Of a DNA stretch of 64,000 nucleotides, positions 19,671 through 28,573 are shown piece by piece. Within the stretch, counting starts at the first letter, position 1, and each line of letters begins with the position of its first letter. Origin of the DNA: Stenotrophomonas aracearum (GTDB lineage Bacteria; Pseudomonadota; Gammaproteobacteria; Xanthomonadales; Xanthomonadaceae); the NCBI RefSeq assembly GCF_031834615.1, contig NZ_CP115543.1, positions 3,235,001 through 3,299,000 on the forward strand, read 5' to 3'. The notes under the pieces were generated by a model. The model did not search any database and had not been told where the DNA came from. It was given only the letters and a program-made list of their open reading frames with translations. The position numbers and the translations under genes were made by a program.

Positions 19671-22118
19671 ATGTCCCGTCCGTCCGCGTCGCGCCTTGGC
19701 CTTGCCATCGCGCTGGTCCTCTCCTCTCCCCTGCTGGCCCAGCAGCTGCACGCGCAGGACGCGCCCGCCAACGCCACGACGCTGGACACGGTGATCGTCA
19801 CCGGTACCCGCGCGGTGGATCGCACGGTGCTGGAGTCGACCTCGCCGGTGGACGTGCTTACCGCCGAAGACATCCGCCGCGCCGGCGTGGTCAACGGTGA
19901 GCTGGGCAGCGCGCTGCAGGCGCTGCTGCCGTCGTTCAACTTCCCGCGCCAGTCCAACTCCGGCGGTGCCGACCACGTGCGCGCCGCGCAGCTGCGCGGG
20001 CTTTCGCCCGACCAGGTGCTGGTGCTGGTCAACGGCAAGCGCCGCCACACCAGCGCGCTGGTGAACACCGACAGCAAGATCGGCAAGGGCACCACGCCGG
20101 TGGACTTCAATTCCATTCCGGTCAGCGCGATCAAGCGCATCGAAGTCCTGCGCGACGGCGCCGGCGCGCTGTACGGCTCCGACGCCGTGGCCGGTGTCAT
20201 CAACGTGATCCTGGACGACGCCCCGGAAGGCGGCGCCATCGAAGCCAGCTTCGGTGCCCACCACACCGACCTCAAGCCGATCGACCGCACCCTCACCGAT
20301 GGCCAGACCAGCTTTGCCAGCGCCAAGGTCGGCACCCGACTCGGCGACGACGGCGGCTTCCTGCGCGTGGGCCTGGAACTGAAGAACCGCGAAGGCACCA
20401 ACCGCGCCGGCTTCGACCAGATTCCGCCGTGGGACCAGAGCGACATCAACCTCGCCCTGCAGGGCCAGCGCAACTACGTGCTCGGCGACGGCAAGACCAA
20501 GGACCTCAACGCCTGGATCAACACCGAGCTCCCCTTCGGTGAAACCTCGAAGTTCTACTTCTTCAGCACCTTCAACCAGCGCGACAGCGAAGGCGCCAAC
20601 TACTTCCGCTACCCCGACAGCGACGCCAACTGGCCCGAGCTTTATCCCAACGGCTACCGCCCGATCTCCGAAGGCGAGAACCGCGACGTGCAGGCCGTGG
20701 CCGGCGCACGCGGCCAGTGGGGCGAGTGGAATTACGACGCCAGCCTGGACTACGGCTTCAACGACTTCACCTACCGCCTGCGCAACTCGCTCAACGCCTC
20801 GCTCGGCCCGGGCAGCCCCACCCGCTTCAAGACCGGCGACTACCGCAATGAACTCACCGTGGGCAACTTTGACCTGAGCCGGGTGTTCAACCAGGGCGAC
20901 AACAGCCACACCCTCGGCCTGGGCCTGGAAGCGCGCCGCGACCACTTCCAGACCCGCCCGGGCGACCCGGCCAGTTATGCGGCCGGCCCCTACACCGACC
21001 GCCCCACCGGTTCGCAGGCCGGTGGCGGCCTGACCCCGCGGGACGCCACCTCGCTCACGCGCGACGTGACCAGTGCCTATGCCAGCCTGTCCAGCCAGTT
21101 CGGCGAGAAGTTCTCCAGCGACCTGGCCGCACGCTACGAGCACAGCGACGACTACGGCGGCGAACTCACCGGCAAGCTCGGCCTGCGCTATGAATTCACC
21201 CCGGCGTTCGCGCTGCGCGGCGCGGTGTCCAACAACTTCCGCGCGCCGTCACTGGCGCAGATCGGATACGAGTCCACCTCCACCGGCTACAACGCGGCGG
21301 GCCAGCTGGTGCAGGGCCGGACGCTGTCGGTGAACAACCCGATCGCGCGCAGCCTGGGTGCCACTGATCTGAAGCCGGAGAAGTCGCTCAACACCAGCCT
21401 GGGCTTCACCAGCCGCATCGGCGAGCACTTCGACCTGTCGCTGGACGTCTACCAGATCGACATCGACGACCGCATCGCGCTTTCGGAAAGCATCACCGGC
21501 GACGCGCTCACCGATTTCGTGGACCAGCAGTTCGGCGTCAGCGGCCTGCAGAGCGCCAACTTCTTCGTCAACGCGGCCGACACCCGCACGCGCGGCGCCG
21601 AACTGGTCGCCAACTGGCGCCAGGCACTGGGCGATGGCCAGCTGCTGCTGACCGGCACCTACGCCTACAACAAGACCACGCTGAAGAACGTGGTGCCGAC
21701 CCCGCCGGAGCTGAGCGCACTGGACCCGGCGTACGTGCTTTTCGGGCTGGAAGAGATCAACACGCTCACCGACGCCACCCCGCGCACCCGCGCGCAGCTG
21801 GCCGCCACCTGGGCCAATGACCGCTGGACCCTGAGCAGCCGGCTCAGTCGTTACGGCAGCGTGACCCGCGTGTTCGATTTCGGCGACGGATATGTGCCGC
21901 GCCAGACGTATGGGGCCGAGTGGCAGCTGGATGCGGAGGTGGAGTACCGGATCACGCCGCAGTGGAGCGTGGCGGTGGGTGGGCAGAACCTGACCGACAA
22001 CTACTCGGATCTGTCCAATGAGGACATCTATTACTTTGGCAACCTGCCGTATGACGTGTTGTCGCCGATTGGCAGCAATGGTGCGTATTTCTATGGGCGG
22101 GTCCGGTACACGTTCTAA
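19671..22118 (+). CDS. TonB-dependent outer-membrane receptor
   Basis: Second TonB-dependent receptor, 815 residues. The signal peptide (MSRPSASRLGLAIALVLSS, cleaved near LHAQ-DA) is followed by a TonB box-like LDTVIVTGTR. The plug domain has QLRGLSPDQVLVLVNGKRRH and RDGAGALYGSDAVAGVINV. The barrel contains VYQIDIDDRI, also found in the first receptor, and the chain ends VRYTF. GGAG 6 bp before ATG 19671 sets the start. Both receptors share a strongly conserved plug but have diverged barrels, which suggests duplicated receptors with different substrates. The substrate is unknown. Confidence 0.92.
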   Translation: MSRPSASRLGLAIALVLSSPLLAQQLHAQDAPANATTLDTVIVTGTRAVDRTVLESTSPVDVLTAEDIRRAGVVNGELGSALQALLPSFNFPRQSNSGGADHVRAAQLRGLSPDQVLVLVNGKRRHTSALVNTDSKIGKGTTPVDFNSIPVSAIKRIEVLRDGAGALYGSDAVAGVINVILDDAPEGGAIEASFGAHHTDLKPIDRTLTDGQTSFASAKVGTRLGDDGGFLRVGLELKNREGTNRAGFDQIPPWDQSDINLALQGQRNYVLGDGKTKDLNAWINTELPFGETSKFYFFSTFNQRDSEGANYFRYPDSDANWPELYPNGYRPISEGENRDVQAVAGARGQWGEWNYDASLDYGFNDFTYRLRNSLNASLGPGSPTRFKTGDYRNELTVGNFDLSRVFNQGDNSHTLGLGLEARRDHFQTRPGDPASYAAGPYTDRPTGSQAGGGLTPRDATSLTRDVTSAYASLSSQFGEKFSSDLAARYEHSDDYGGELTGKLGLRYEFTPAFALRGAVSNNFRAPSLAQIGYESTSTGYNAAGQLVQGRTLSVNNPIARSLGATDLKPEKSLNTSLGFTSRIGEHFDLSLDVYQIDIDDRIALSESITGDALTDFVDQQFGVSGLQSANFFVNAADTRTRGAELVANWRQALGDGQLLLTGTYAYNKTTLKNVVPTPPELSALDPAYVLFGLEEINTLTDATPRTRAQLAATWANDRWTLSSRLSRYGSVTRVFDFGDGYVPRQTYGAEWQLDAEVEYRITPQWSVAVGGQNLTDNYSDLSNEDIYYFGNLPYDVLSPIGSNGAYFYGRVRYTF

Positions 22119-22123
22119 AGGCA

Positions 22124-22145
22124 GCGGGGCAGAGCCCCGCTCTAC
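22124..22145. repeat. SMAG-type palindrome
   Basis: GCGGGGC/GCCCCGC stem followed by TCTAC, directly after the receptor stop codon. A GTAG element on the minus strand. Confidence 0.65.
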
Positions 22146-22161
22146 CGGCTGAATGGAATCT

Positions 22162-22184
22162 GGTGCGGACCTATTGTCCGCACC
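22162..22184. terminator. Hairpin between TonB receptor and otsB
   Basis: GGTGCGGAC at 22162-22170 pairs perfectly with GTCCGCACC at 22176-22184, loop CTATT. There is no T-run. It may end receptor transcripts or act as an operator for the trehalose genes. Confidence 0.45.
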
Positions 22185-22206
22185 GGGATTTCACACCCCC
22201 GGTGGC

Positions 22207-22974
22207 ATGTTGGCGCGCATGGCCAACGACTTCCCCCAACGTCCGACGCCACCACCGCTGGACGATGCCTGTGCGTTGTTCCTGGACGTGGATGGCACCC
22301 TCATTGAATTTGCGGAAGACCCCGAGGCAGTGGTCCTGCTGCCCGAGGTGCGCGAGGCGATCGGTCGCATCAGCGACCGTCTCGGCGGCGCCGTTGCGCT
22401 CATCAGCGGGCGCCCGCTGGCGCAGCTCGACCGCCTGTTCGCCCCGCTCCATCTCCCCGCCGCCGGCCTGCATGGCCACCAGGTGCGTGGCGTGGATGCC
22501 CCCGCCCGCAGCACCGAGGCCGACGCCGACACCAGCGAATGGCTGCACGGCGTGCACCAGCACGCCATGAAGTTCGCACATGGCCATCCCGGCGTACTGG
22601 TCGAAGACAAGGGCCGCAGCCTTGCCCTGCACTGGCGCAGTGCGCCGCATGCCGCGCAGGACGTGCGCGCCTTCGCCGAACACCATGCCGATGCGCACAG
22701 TGGCTATCGCCTGCAGGCCGGCGACCATGTGGTCGAATTCGTGCCCGAAGGCAGCGACAAGGGCCGTGCCCTCCATCAACTGATGCAGCAGCTGCCGTTC
22801 CGCGGCCGCGTGCCGGTGTTCCTGGGCGACGACCTCACCGACGAATTCGGCTTCGAGGCCGCCAACACCCTGCACGGCTGGAGCGTGCTGGTGGGGGAGC
22901 GCGAGCCCAGTGCCGCCGTGTTCGCCCTGCCCACCGTGCGTGACGTGCATGCCTGGTTGCTGCAGAACGCTTGA
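22207..22974 (+). CDS. otsB: Trehalose-6-phosphate phosphatase
   Basis: HAD-superfamily phosphatase that releases trehalose from trehalose-6-phosphate, the second step of the OtsA/OtsB pathway. Motif I is FLDVDGTLIEF; motif II is ALISGRP; the later lysine and acidic motif are EGSDKGRAL and FLGDDLTDEFGFEAA. Length of about 255 residues fits OtsB. Start is uncertain: ATG 22207 or ATG 22219 (MANDFPQRP) both keep the whole domain, and neither has a strong ribosome site. It is followed 2 bp later by the GH15 gene and then by otsA, so the three form one operon. Confidence 0.9.
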   Translation: MLARMANDFPQRPTPPPLDDACALFLDVDGTLIEFAEDPEAVVLLPEVREAIGRISDRLGGAVALISGRPLAQLDRLFAPLHLPAAGLHGHQVRGVDAPARSTEADADTSEWLHGVHQHAMKFAHGHPGVLVEDKGRSLALHWRSAPHAAQDVRAFAEHHADAHSGYRLQAGDHVVEFVPEGSDKGRALHQLMQQLPFRGRVPVFLGDDLTDEFGFEAANTLHGWSVLVGEREPSAAVFALPTVRDVHAWLLQNA

Positions 22975-22976
22975 AC

Positions 22977-24782
22977 ATGACGCCAGAGAGCCCTTCCCCC
23001 ATGAGTAAACCCAACCTGGACCTCGGCGTGGTCGGCAACGGCAGCTTCGGCGCCCTGATCGACCGCGACGCCCGCGTGGTATGGAGCTGCTTGCCCACCT
23101 TCGACGGCGACCCGACCTTCTGCGCACTGCTGCAGCCCAACCAGCAGGTTGGCGGCGACTTCGCCATCGAACTCGAAGACCTGGTCAGCAGCGAACAGGC
23201 ATACCTGACCAACACCGCGATCCTGCGCACCGTGCTGCACGACAAGCACGGCGGTTCGCTGGAAATCATCGACTTCGCCCCGCGCTGGCGCCAGAACGAT
23301 CGCTTCTACCGGCCGGTCAGCCTGATCCGCCAGGTGCGCCCGCTCGCCGGCAACCCGCGCATCGTGGTCCGCGCGCGGCCGCTGGCCGACTGGGGCGCAC
23401 GCGTGCCCGACTCCACCTGGGGCAGCAACCACATCCGCTGGGTGCTGCCCGACCACGTGCTGCGCCTGACCACCGACGTGCCGATCCGCATGGTGCGCGA
23501 CGAACTGCCGTTCGTGCTCAATCACCCGGTGCACCTGGTGCTGGGCGTTGACGAATCGCTGAACCGCTCGCTCAGTGGTTACGTGCAGGAATCGCTGCAG
23601 CGTACCCAGAGCTACTGGCGCGAGTGGGTGCGTTACCTGTCCATCCCCCTGGAATGGCAGGACGCGGTGATCCGCAGCGCCATCACCCTCAAGCTCTGCC
23701 AGTACGAAGACAGCGGCGCGATCATCGCCGCGATGACCACCTCCATTCCCGAAGCGCCGGGCAGCATCCGCAACTGGGACTACCGCTACTGCTGGCTGCG
23801 CGACGCCGCCTTCGTGGTGCGCGCGCTCAACCGGCTCGGTGCCACCCGCACCATGGAGCAGTTCCTCGGCTACATCTTCAACCTGGCCACCACCGACGGC
23901 AGTCTGCAGCCGCTGTACGGCATCGGCTTCGAGGCCAAGCTGGAAGAAAGCGAAGTGGCCTCGCTCGACGGCTACCGTGGCATGGGCCCGGTGCGGCGCG
24001 GCAACCTGGCCTGGGTGCAGCGCCAGCACGACGTGTACGGCAGCGTGGTGCTCGCTTCCACCCAGCTGTTCTTCGACCGCCGCCTGCAGGACCCGGGCGA
24101 TGCCCACACCTTCGCGCGGCTGGAGCCACTGGGCGAACAGGCCTTTGCGCTGCACGACGTGCCCGACGCAGGGCTGTGGGAGTTCCGCGGCCGCACCGAA
24201 GTGCACACCTACACCAGCGCGATGTGCTGGGCCGCCTGCGACCGCCTGTGCAAGATCGCGGTGCGCCTGAAGCTGGACCACCGCGCCGAGTACTGGCGCG
24301 ACCGCGCCAACACCATCCACGCGCGGATCATGGACGAAGCCTGGAGCGACGAGCTCGGCCACTTCACCGACACCTACGGTGGTCACCGCCTGGATGCCTC
24401 GCTGCTGCTGCTGGCCGACATCGGCTTCATCAGCGCCGACGATGCGCGCTTCGTCGCCACGGTCGAAGCCATTGGCCGCGATCTCAAGCACGGCAATGCG
24501 CTGTACCGCTACGTGGCGCCGGACGATTTCGGCGAGCCGGAAACCAGCTTCACCATCTGCACGTTCTGGTACATCGACGCGCTGGCCGCGATCGGCCGGC
24601 TGGACGAAGCGCGCGAGATGTTCGAGATGCTGCTCGAACGCCGCAACCACCTCGGCCTGCTGTCCGAAGACCTGGCCTTCGACAACGGCGAAGCCTGGGG
24701 CAACTTCCCGCAGACCTATTCGCACGTGGGCCTGGTCACGGCCGCGATGCGCCTTTCGCGCAGCTGGCAGGAAGCCTCATGA
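22977..24782 (+). CDS. Glycoside hydrolase family 15 protein (glucoamylase/trehalase-like)
   Basis: Cytoplasmic GH15 protein of about 600 residues; no signal peptide. An N-terminal beta domain (NLDLGVVGNGSFGALID) is followed by the alpha/alpha barrel with GSIRNWDYRYCWLRDAAF and SEDLAFDNGEAWGNFPQ, the conserved GH15 signatures around the catalytic acids. GH15 includes glucoamylases and trehalases; the position between otsB and otsA points to a role in trehalose or alpha-glucan turnover, but the activity is inferred. ATG 22977 lies 2 bp after the otsB stop; ATG 23001 (MSKPNLDLGVV) is an equally good start. Its stop overlaps the otsA start (ATGA). Confidence 0.85.
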   Translation: MTPESPSPMSKPNLDLGVVGNGSFGALIDRDARVVWSCLPTFDGDPTFCALLQPNQQVGGDFAIELEDLVSSEQAYLTNTAILRTVLHDKHGGSLEIIDFAPRWRQNDRFYRPVSLIRQVRPLAGNPRIVVRARPLADWGARVPDSTWGSNHIRWVLPDHVLRLTTDVPIRMVRDELPFVLNHPVHLVLGVDESLNRSLSGYVQESLQRTQSYWREWVRYLSIPLEWQDAVIRSAITLKLCQYEDSGAIIAAMTTSIPEAPGSIRNWDYRYCWLRDAAFVVRALNRLGATRTMEQFLGYIFNLATTDGSLQPLYGIGFEAKLEESEVASLDGYRGMGPVRRGNLAWVQRQHDVYGSVVLASTQLFFDRRLQDPGDAHTFARLEPLGEQAFALHDVPDAGLWEFRGRTEVHTYTSAMCWAACDRLCKIAVRLKLDHRAEYWRDRANTIHARIMDEAWSDELGHFTDTYGGHRLDASLLLLADIGFISADDARFVATVEAIGRDLKHGNALYRYVAPDDFGEPETSFTICTFWYIDALAAIGRLDEAREMFEMLLERRNHLGLLSEDLAFDNGEAWGNFPQTYSHVGLVTAAMRLSRSWQEAS

Positions 24783-26146
24783 GCCGTCTCGTCGTTGTAT
24801 CCAATCGTGTTGCCGCGCCCGGCGTGGCTGCCCCCGGCGGACTCGCGGTCGGCCTGCTGGCCGCGCTGAAGGAACGTGGCGGCATGTGGTTCGGGTGGAG
24901 CGGCAAATCGGTGAAAGAGCCCAGCGGCGCCGTGCACGAGCAGACCGAGGGTGACATCCGCTACGTCACCCTGGACCTCAACAAGCGCGACGTGGACGGC
25001 TACTACAACGGCTTCGCCAACCGCACTCTGTGGCCACTGCTGCACTTCCGCCTGGACCTGGTCGACTACGACCGCGGCACCCGCGAGACCTACCGCCAGG
25101 TCAACGCACTGTTCGCCGAAAAGCTGGCGCCGCTGCTGCGCGAAGACGACATCGTGTGGATCCACGACTACCACCTGATTCCGCTGGCCTCGCTGCTGCG
25201 CGAGCGCGGCATCGGCTGCCGCATCGGCTTCTTCCTGCACGTGCCGATGCCCTCGGCCGACCTGCTGCAGGCCATGCCCGACCACCTGCGCCTGTTCTCC
25301 AGCCTGTACGCCTACGACCTGGTCGGCTTCCAGACCCAGCGCGACGCGGACCGCTTCCAGTCCTACGTGCGCCTGTTCGCCGGCGGCCGCGTGCTGCCCG
25401 ACGGCATGCTCGAAGCGCCCGGCGGGCGGCGCTTCCGCGCGGCCGCGTTCCCGATCGGCATCGACACCGCACACATCGAACGCCAGGCCAAGGCCGGTGC
25501 CAGCAAACCGGCGGTACGCGACCTGCGCAACAGCCTGCGCGACCGCCAGCTGGCCATCGGCGTGGACCGCCTCGACTACTCCAAGGGCCTGCCCGAGCGT
25601 TTCCTGGGCTTCGAGCGCTACCTGCAGCGCCACCCGGACCAGCGCGGCAGCCTGACCTACCTGCAGATCGCCCCGGTCTCGCGCGGTGATGTCACCGAAT
25701 ACCGCCAGCTGCGTGGCCAGCTCGAACAGATCGCCGGGCACATCAACGGCGGTTTCGCCGCGCCGGACTGGACCCCGCTGCGCTATGTGAACCAGAACTT
25801 CGCACACGCCACCCTCACCGGCTTCTACCGCGCCGCCGCTGTAGGGCTGGTCACGCCACTGCGCGACGGTATGAACCTGGTCGCTAAGGAGTACGTGGCC
25901 TCGCAGGACCCGGAGAATCCCGGCGTGCTGGTGCTGTCGCTATTGGCCGGTGCGGCCGACGAGCTGAAGCAGGCCCTGCTGGTCAATCCGCACGACCTGG
26001 ATGGCGTGGCCGATGCCATCGCCACCGCCGCCACCATGCCGCTGCGCAAGCGGGTGGAACGCTGGCAGGCGATGATGGAGCACCTGCGCACCTACGACAT
26101 CAACCATTGGCGCCAGTCGTACCTGCAGGCGCTGGAAAACGGCTGA
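24779..26146 (+). CDS. otsA: Trehalose-6-phosphate synthase
   Basis: GT20 glycosyltransferase that joins glucose from UDP-glucose to glucose-6-phosphate. Seen: the start [44 protein letters not shown] (donor-site region) and [15 protein letters not shown]. Length of 455 residues is close to E. coli OtsA (474). ATG 24779 overlaps the GH15 stop codon by the ATGA arrangement, so translational coupling is likely. It completes an osmoprotectant operon otsB-GH15-otsA. Confidence 0.95.
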   Translation: MSRLVVVSNRVAAPGVAAPGGLAVGLLAALKERGGMWFGWSGKSVKEPSGAVHEQTEGDIRYVTLDLNKRDVDGYYNGFANRTLWPLLHFRLDLVDYDRGTRETYRQVNALFAEKLAPLLREDDIVWIHDYHLIPLASLLRERGIGCRIGFFLHVPMPSADLLQAMPDHLRLFSSLYAYDLVGFQTQRDADRFQSYVRLFAGGRVLPDGMLEAPGGRRFRAAAFPIGIDTAHIERQAKAGASKPAVRDLRNSLRDRQLAIGVDRLDYSKGLPERFLGFERYLQRHPDQRGSLTYLQIAPVSRGDVTEYRQLRGQLEQIAGHINGGFAAPDWTPLRYVNQNFAHATLTGFYRAAAVGLVTPLRDGMNLVAKEYVASQDPENPGVLVLSLLAGAADELKQALLVNPHDLDGVADAIATAATMPLRKRVERWQAMMEHLRTYDINHWRQSYLQALENG

Positions 26147-26170
26147 TTGCGACAGTTCCGAGGGGGTCAA

Positions 26171-26272
26171 CCGTGTCGTTTTCTGCACGGAATCGCTTTT
26201 GGCCTGTGCATCATTCGGTGTGATGCAGAATTTTTAGGAGTGTGTCGTTTTTCGCACACTCTTTGCGCAAGA
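26171..26272. promoter_or_regulatory. Run of four inverted repeats in the otsA / OmpA-like intergenic region
   Basis: The 299-bp gap 26147-26445 has no gene but holds four short inverted repeats. CCGTG/CACGG is at 26171-26190, TGCATCA/TGATGCA at 26207-26227, GAGTGTG/CACACTC at 26238-26261, and TCTT/AAGA (core TTGCGCAA) at 26260-26272. Repeats one and three share nearly the same loop (TCGTTTT then YYG). They could be operators, transcript-end structures or a small RNA; no T-run follows. Confidence 0.4.
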
Positions 26273-26445
26273 CCGCGCAGGGGTCTGCCCTCGATATCGA
26301 TAGGCATCCTAAATCACCGAAATCAGGGCCGGATTCGCAACCTTCGGCCCCTGCGACTTTCATTTCGCATTGACAGCGCATCCCGACATTGACGCCCGCA
26401 GAGCCCGTGCATGCCGCATGGGTCGTGCATTCGGGAATCAGATTG

Positions 26446-27708
26446 ATGTCACTGCTGGAACGCTTCATCGAAGACACCGCCCTGCACATGGGCCTGGGCC
26501 ACCGCGCGCGCAGCCTGGTGGACGTGCTGGTCGACTACATCCGCAGCCTGCCGGACGGCGTGCACGGCCTGCGCCGACGCTTCGATGCGGTGGGCTTGGG
26601 CTTCCCGGGGGACGGCCGCCCACCGCGCCTGCTGGCCAGCCAGCTGGAAGCGGTGGTGGGCCGCGAGGAACTGGCCGTGCTGGCCCGTCGCGCCGCCTTC
26701 CCCACCGGCATGTTCGCGGTGGTGGCCTCGGACCTGCTGCCGGGCCTGCTCGACGTGCTGGAACAGGAGGCACGCAGCCCGCAGGCGCCGCCCAGCGCAG
26801 CGCGCCAACCGCGCCACGGCCCCACCCTGCGCCTGGTGCGCGGCACCGCCCTGCGCGGCGTGCTGTGGGTGATGGTGGCCGGCGCCCTGCTGTGCCTGAC
26901 CGGCTGGATCCACCAGAAGACCCGGGTCAGTGCCGGCGCACCGGTGGCCCACGCCGAACAGAAGACCCCGCCGCGGCTGTCGCTGGCCAACAACGACGGG
27001 GTGATCGACGTGCGCGGCCGCCTGCCCGGCGAGGCGGACCGGCGCAAGGTGTGGAGCGCGCTGGTGGCCCAGTACGGCCAGCGCGGGGTCAGCGGCGACA
27101 TCCTGCGCGACCCGCTGGCCGCCGAGCCGCGCTGGCTGGACCGCCTGGTCAGCCTGGCCCCGGTGCTGCGCCACCCCGGCCTGTCGCTGTCGTTCAACGG
27201 CGACACCCTGCACGTGGAGATGGCCCGGCTGCCGGAGCAGGACCGCATCGCGGTCTCCACCACGTTGCGCCGCGGCTTCGGCCACATGCAGGTCACCGGC
27301 CTGTGGGACGCCGGACGGGTGGCGCTCTCGCAGCTCCCGGCGCGGCCCGAGCCGGCGGAACTGGTGGCGGCACTGAACCAGGGCAAGGTGAAGTTCGAAC
27401 ACAAGTCGCCCACCCTGCGTGCCGACGGCCACGACATGCTGCGCGCCAGCGCGCAGGCGATTTTGGCGGCCGACCCGGGCGTGAAGCTGGAGGTGGGCAG
27501 CCACACCGACAGCCTGGGCAGCGCCGAAACCAACCAGCACCTGAGCCAGCAGCGCGCGGAAATGGTGGTGGCCGAACTGCAGGCGCAGGGCGTGCCGCTG
27601 GGGATGCTGGTGCCGCGGGGTTATGGCGAAGAACAGCCGGTGGCCGACAACCGGTGGGAATCGGGGCGGGACCGCAACCGGCGGATCGAGTATTCGATTT
27701 TGCGGTGA
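26446..27708 (+). CDS. YidB-like / OmpA-like fusion membrane protein
   Basis: 420-residue protein with two recognisable parts. Residues 1-110 resemble the YidB (DUF937) family: LVDYIRSLPDGVHGLRRRF, then LASQLEAVVGREELAVLA and VASDLLPGLLDVL. A single hydrophobic segment (GVLWVMVAGALLCLTGWI) near residue 150 anchors the rest in the periplasm. The C-terminus is an OmpA-type peptidoglycan-binding domain (GSHTDSLGSAETNQHLSQQR, ending GRDRNRRIEYSI). Between them is a beta-rich stretch that may be BON-like. ATG 26446 (MSLLERF) starts the YidB domain; an upstream in-frame start at 26389 is less likely. It probably links the inner membrane to peptidoglycan. Confidence 0.78.
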   Translation: MSLLERFIEDTALHMGLGHRARSLVDVLVDYIRSLPDGVHGLRRRFDAVGLGFPGDGRPPRLLASQLEAVVGREELAVLARRAAFPTGMFAVVASDLLPGLLDVLEQEARSPQAPPSAARQPRHGPTLRLVRGTALRGVLWVMVAGALLCLTGWIHQKTRVSAGAPVAHAEQKTPPRLSLANNDGVIDVRGRLPGEADRRKVWSALVAQYGQRGVSGDILRDPLAAEPRWLDRLVSLAPVLRHPGLSLSFNGDTLHVEMARLPEQDRIAVSTTLRRGFGHMQVTGLWDAGRVALSQLPARPEPAELVAALNQGKVKFEHKSPTLRADGHDMLRASAQAILAADPGVKLEVGSHTDSLGSAETNQHLSQQRAEMVVAELQAQGVPLGMLVPRGYGEEQPVADNRWESGRDRNRRIEYSILR

Positions 27709-27720
27709 GTGGGTTGGGGT

Positions 27721-27779
27721 TGCCACGCAGGGCGTGGCACTACCGGGGTCTGGACGGTAGCGCCACGCCCTGCGTGGCT
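27721..27779. repeat. Two SMAG palindromes, GTAG ends facing inward
   Basis: 27721-27743 (ending CACTAC) and 27757-27779 (starting GTAGCGCC) are inverted copies with stems CCACGC/GCGTGG, the same variant as the element at 803-825. They separate two convergent genes and may terminate both. Confidence 0.7.
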
Positions 27780-27784
27780 GCTCT

Positions 27785-28573
27785 TCACGACGCGATCCAA
27801 GCCAACGTGGCCATGCGCCCCGTCCGCCGATCCCGCCGATGCGAATAGAACCGCCCCGGCTCGGCGATGGTGCACAACTGCCCGCCACTGATCGCGGCCG
27901 GGTCCACCCCCGCCGCCACCAGCCGGCGCCGTGCCAGCGCGTACAGGTCCACCTTCCAGTGTCCTGGACGGGTCGCAACGAATGCCCCCGCCGCACCCGC
28001 ATCGCGCTCCACGAACGCGTTGAACACGTCTTCGCCAATCTCATACTCGGCCGGCCCGGCTGCGGGCCCCAGCCAGGCCTGCAGCGCACCCGGCGCCGTC
28101 TGCATCGCCGCCACGGTCGCCTCCAGCATGCCGTCGGCCAACCCGCGCCACCCGGCGTGGGCAGCACCGATCTCGCGACCATCGCGCGCCGCCAGCACCA
28201 CCGGCAGACAGTCCGCCGTGAGGATGGCCAGGACCACGCCCGGCACCGAGGTCACCGCCGCGTCAGCGGTCGGCTCAAACTCAAGCCCCTCTCCAGCAGG
28301 CGCCGCCTCGAACCGCAGCACCGCCGTCCCGTGCACCTGGCGCAGCCAATGCGGCGCCGAGGGCAACCGAAGCCCCGCCGCCAGCAGCGCGCGGTTGCGC
28401 GCCACCTGGGCCGGATCATCGCCGTCGGCGGCGGTGCGGTTGCCCATGTTGAACTGGTCGAACGGCGCCACCGAGCCCCCCGCGCCATAGCGCAGGGTGG
28501 TCAGCGCATGGACGCCGGGCGCCGCCGGCCAGTCGGCCGCCAGCACCGGCAGCGGAGCAGACGGCGTGGCCAT
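27785..28573 (-). CDS. pgeF: Peptidoglycan editing factor / YfiH-family protein
   Basis: Zinc-containing multicopper-oxidase-like (YfiH/PgeF) protein, formerly annotated laccase; family members remove wrongly placed L-serine from peptidoglycan precursors. The metal-site histidines and cysteine are visible: HWLRQVHG, ILTADCLPVVL and GAAHAGWRGLADGML. Length is 262 residues. Its ATG shares one base with the rluD stop codon (TGATG), so it is co-translated with rluD, a pairing common in gammaproteobacteria. Confidence 0.9.
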   Translation of the reverse strand: MATPSAPLPVLAADWPAAPGVHALTTLRYGAGGSVAPFDQFNMGNRTAADGDDPAQVARNRALLAAGLRLPSAPHWLRQVHGTAVLRFEAAPAGEGLEFEPTADAAVTSVPGVVLAILTADCLPVVLAARDGREIGAAHAGWRGLADGMLEATVAAMQTAPGALQAWLGPAAGPAEYEIGEDVFNAFVERDAGAAGAFVATRPGHWKVDLYALARRRLVAAGVDPAAISGGQLCTIAEPGRFYSHRRDRRTGRMATLAWIAS

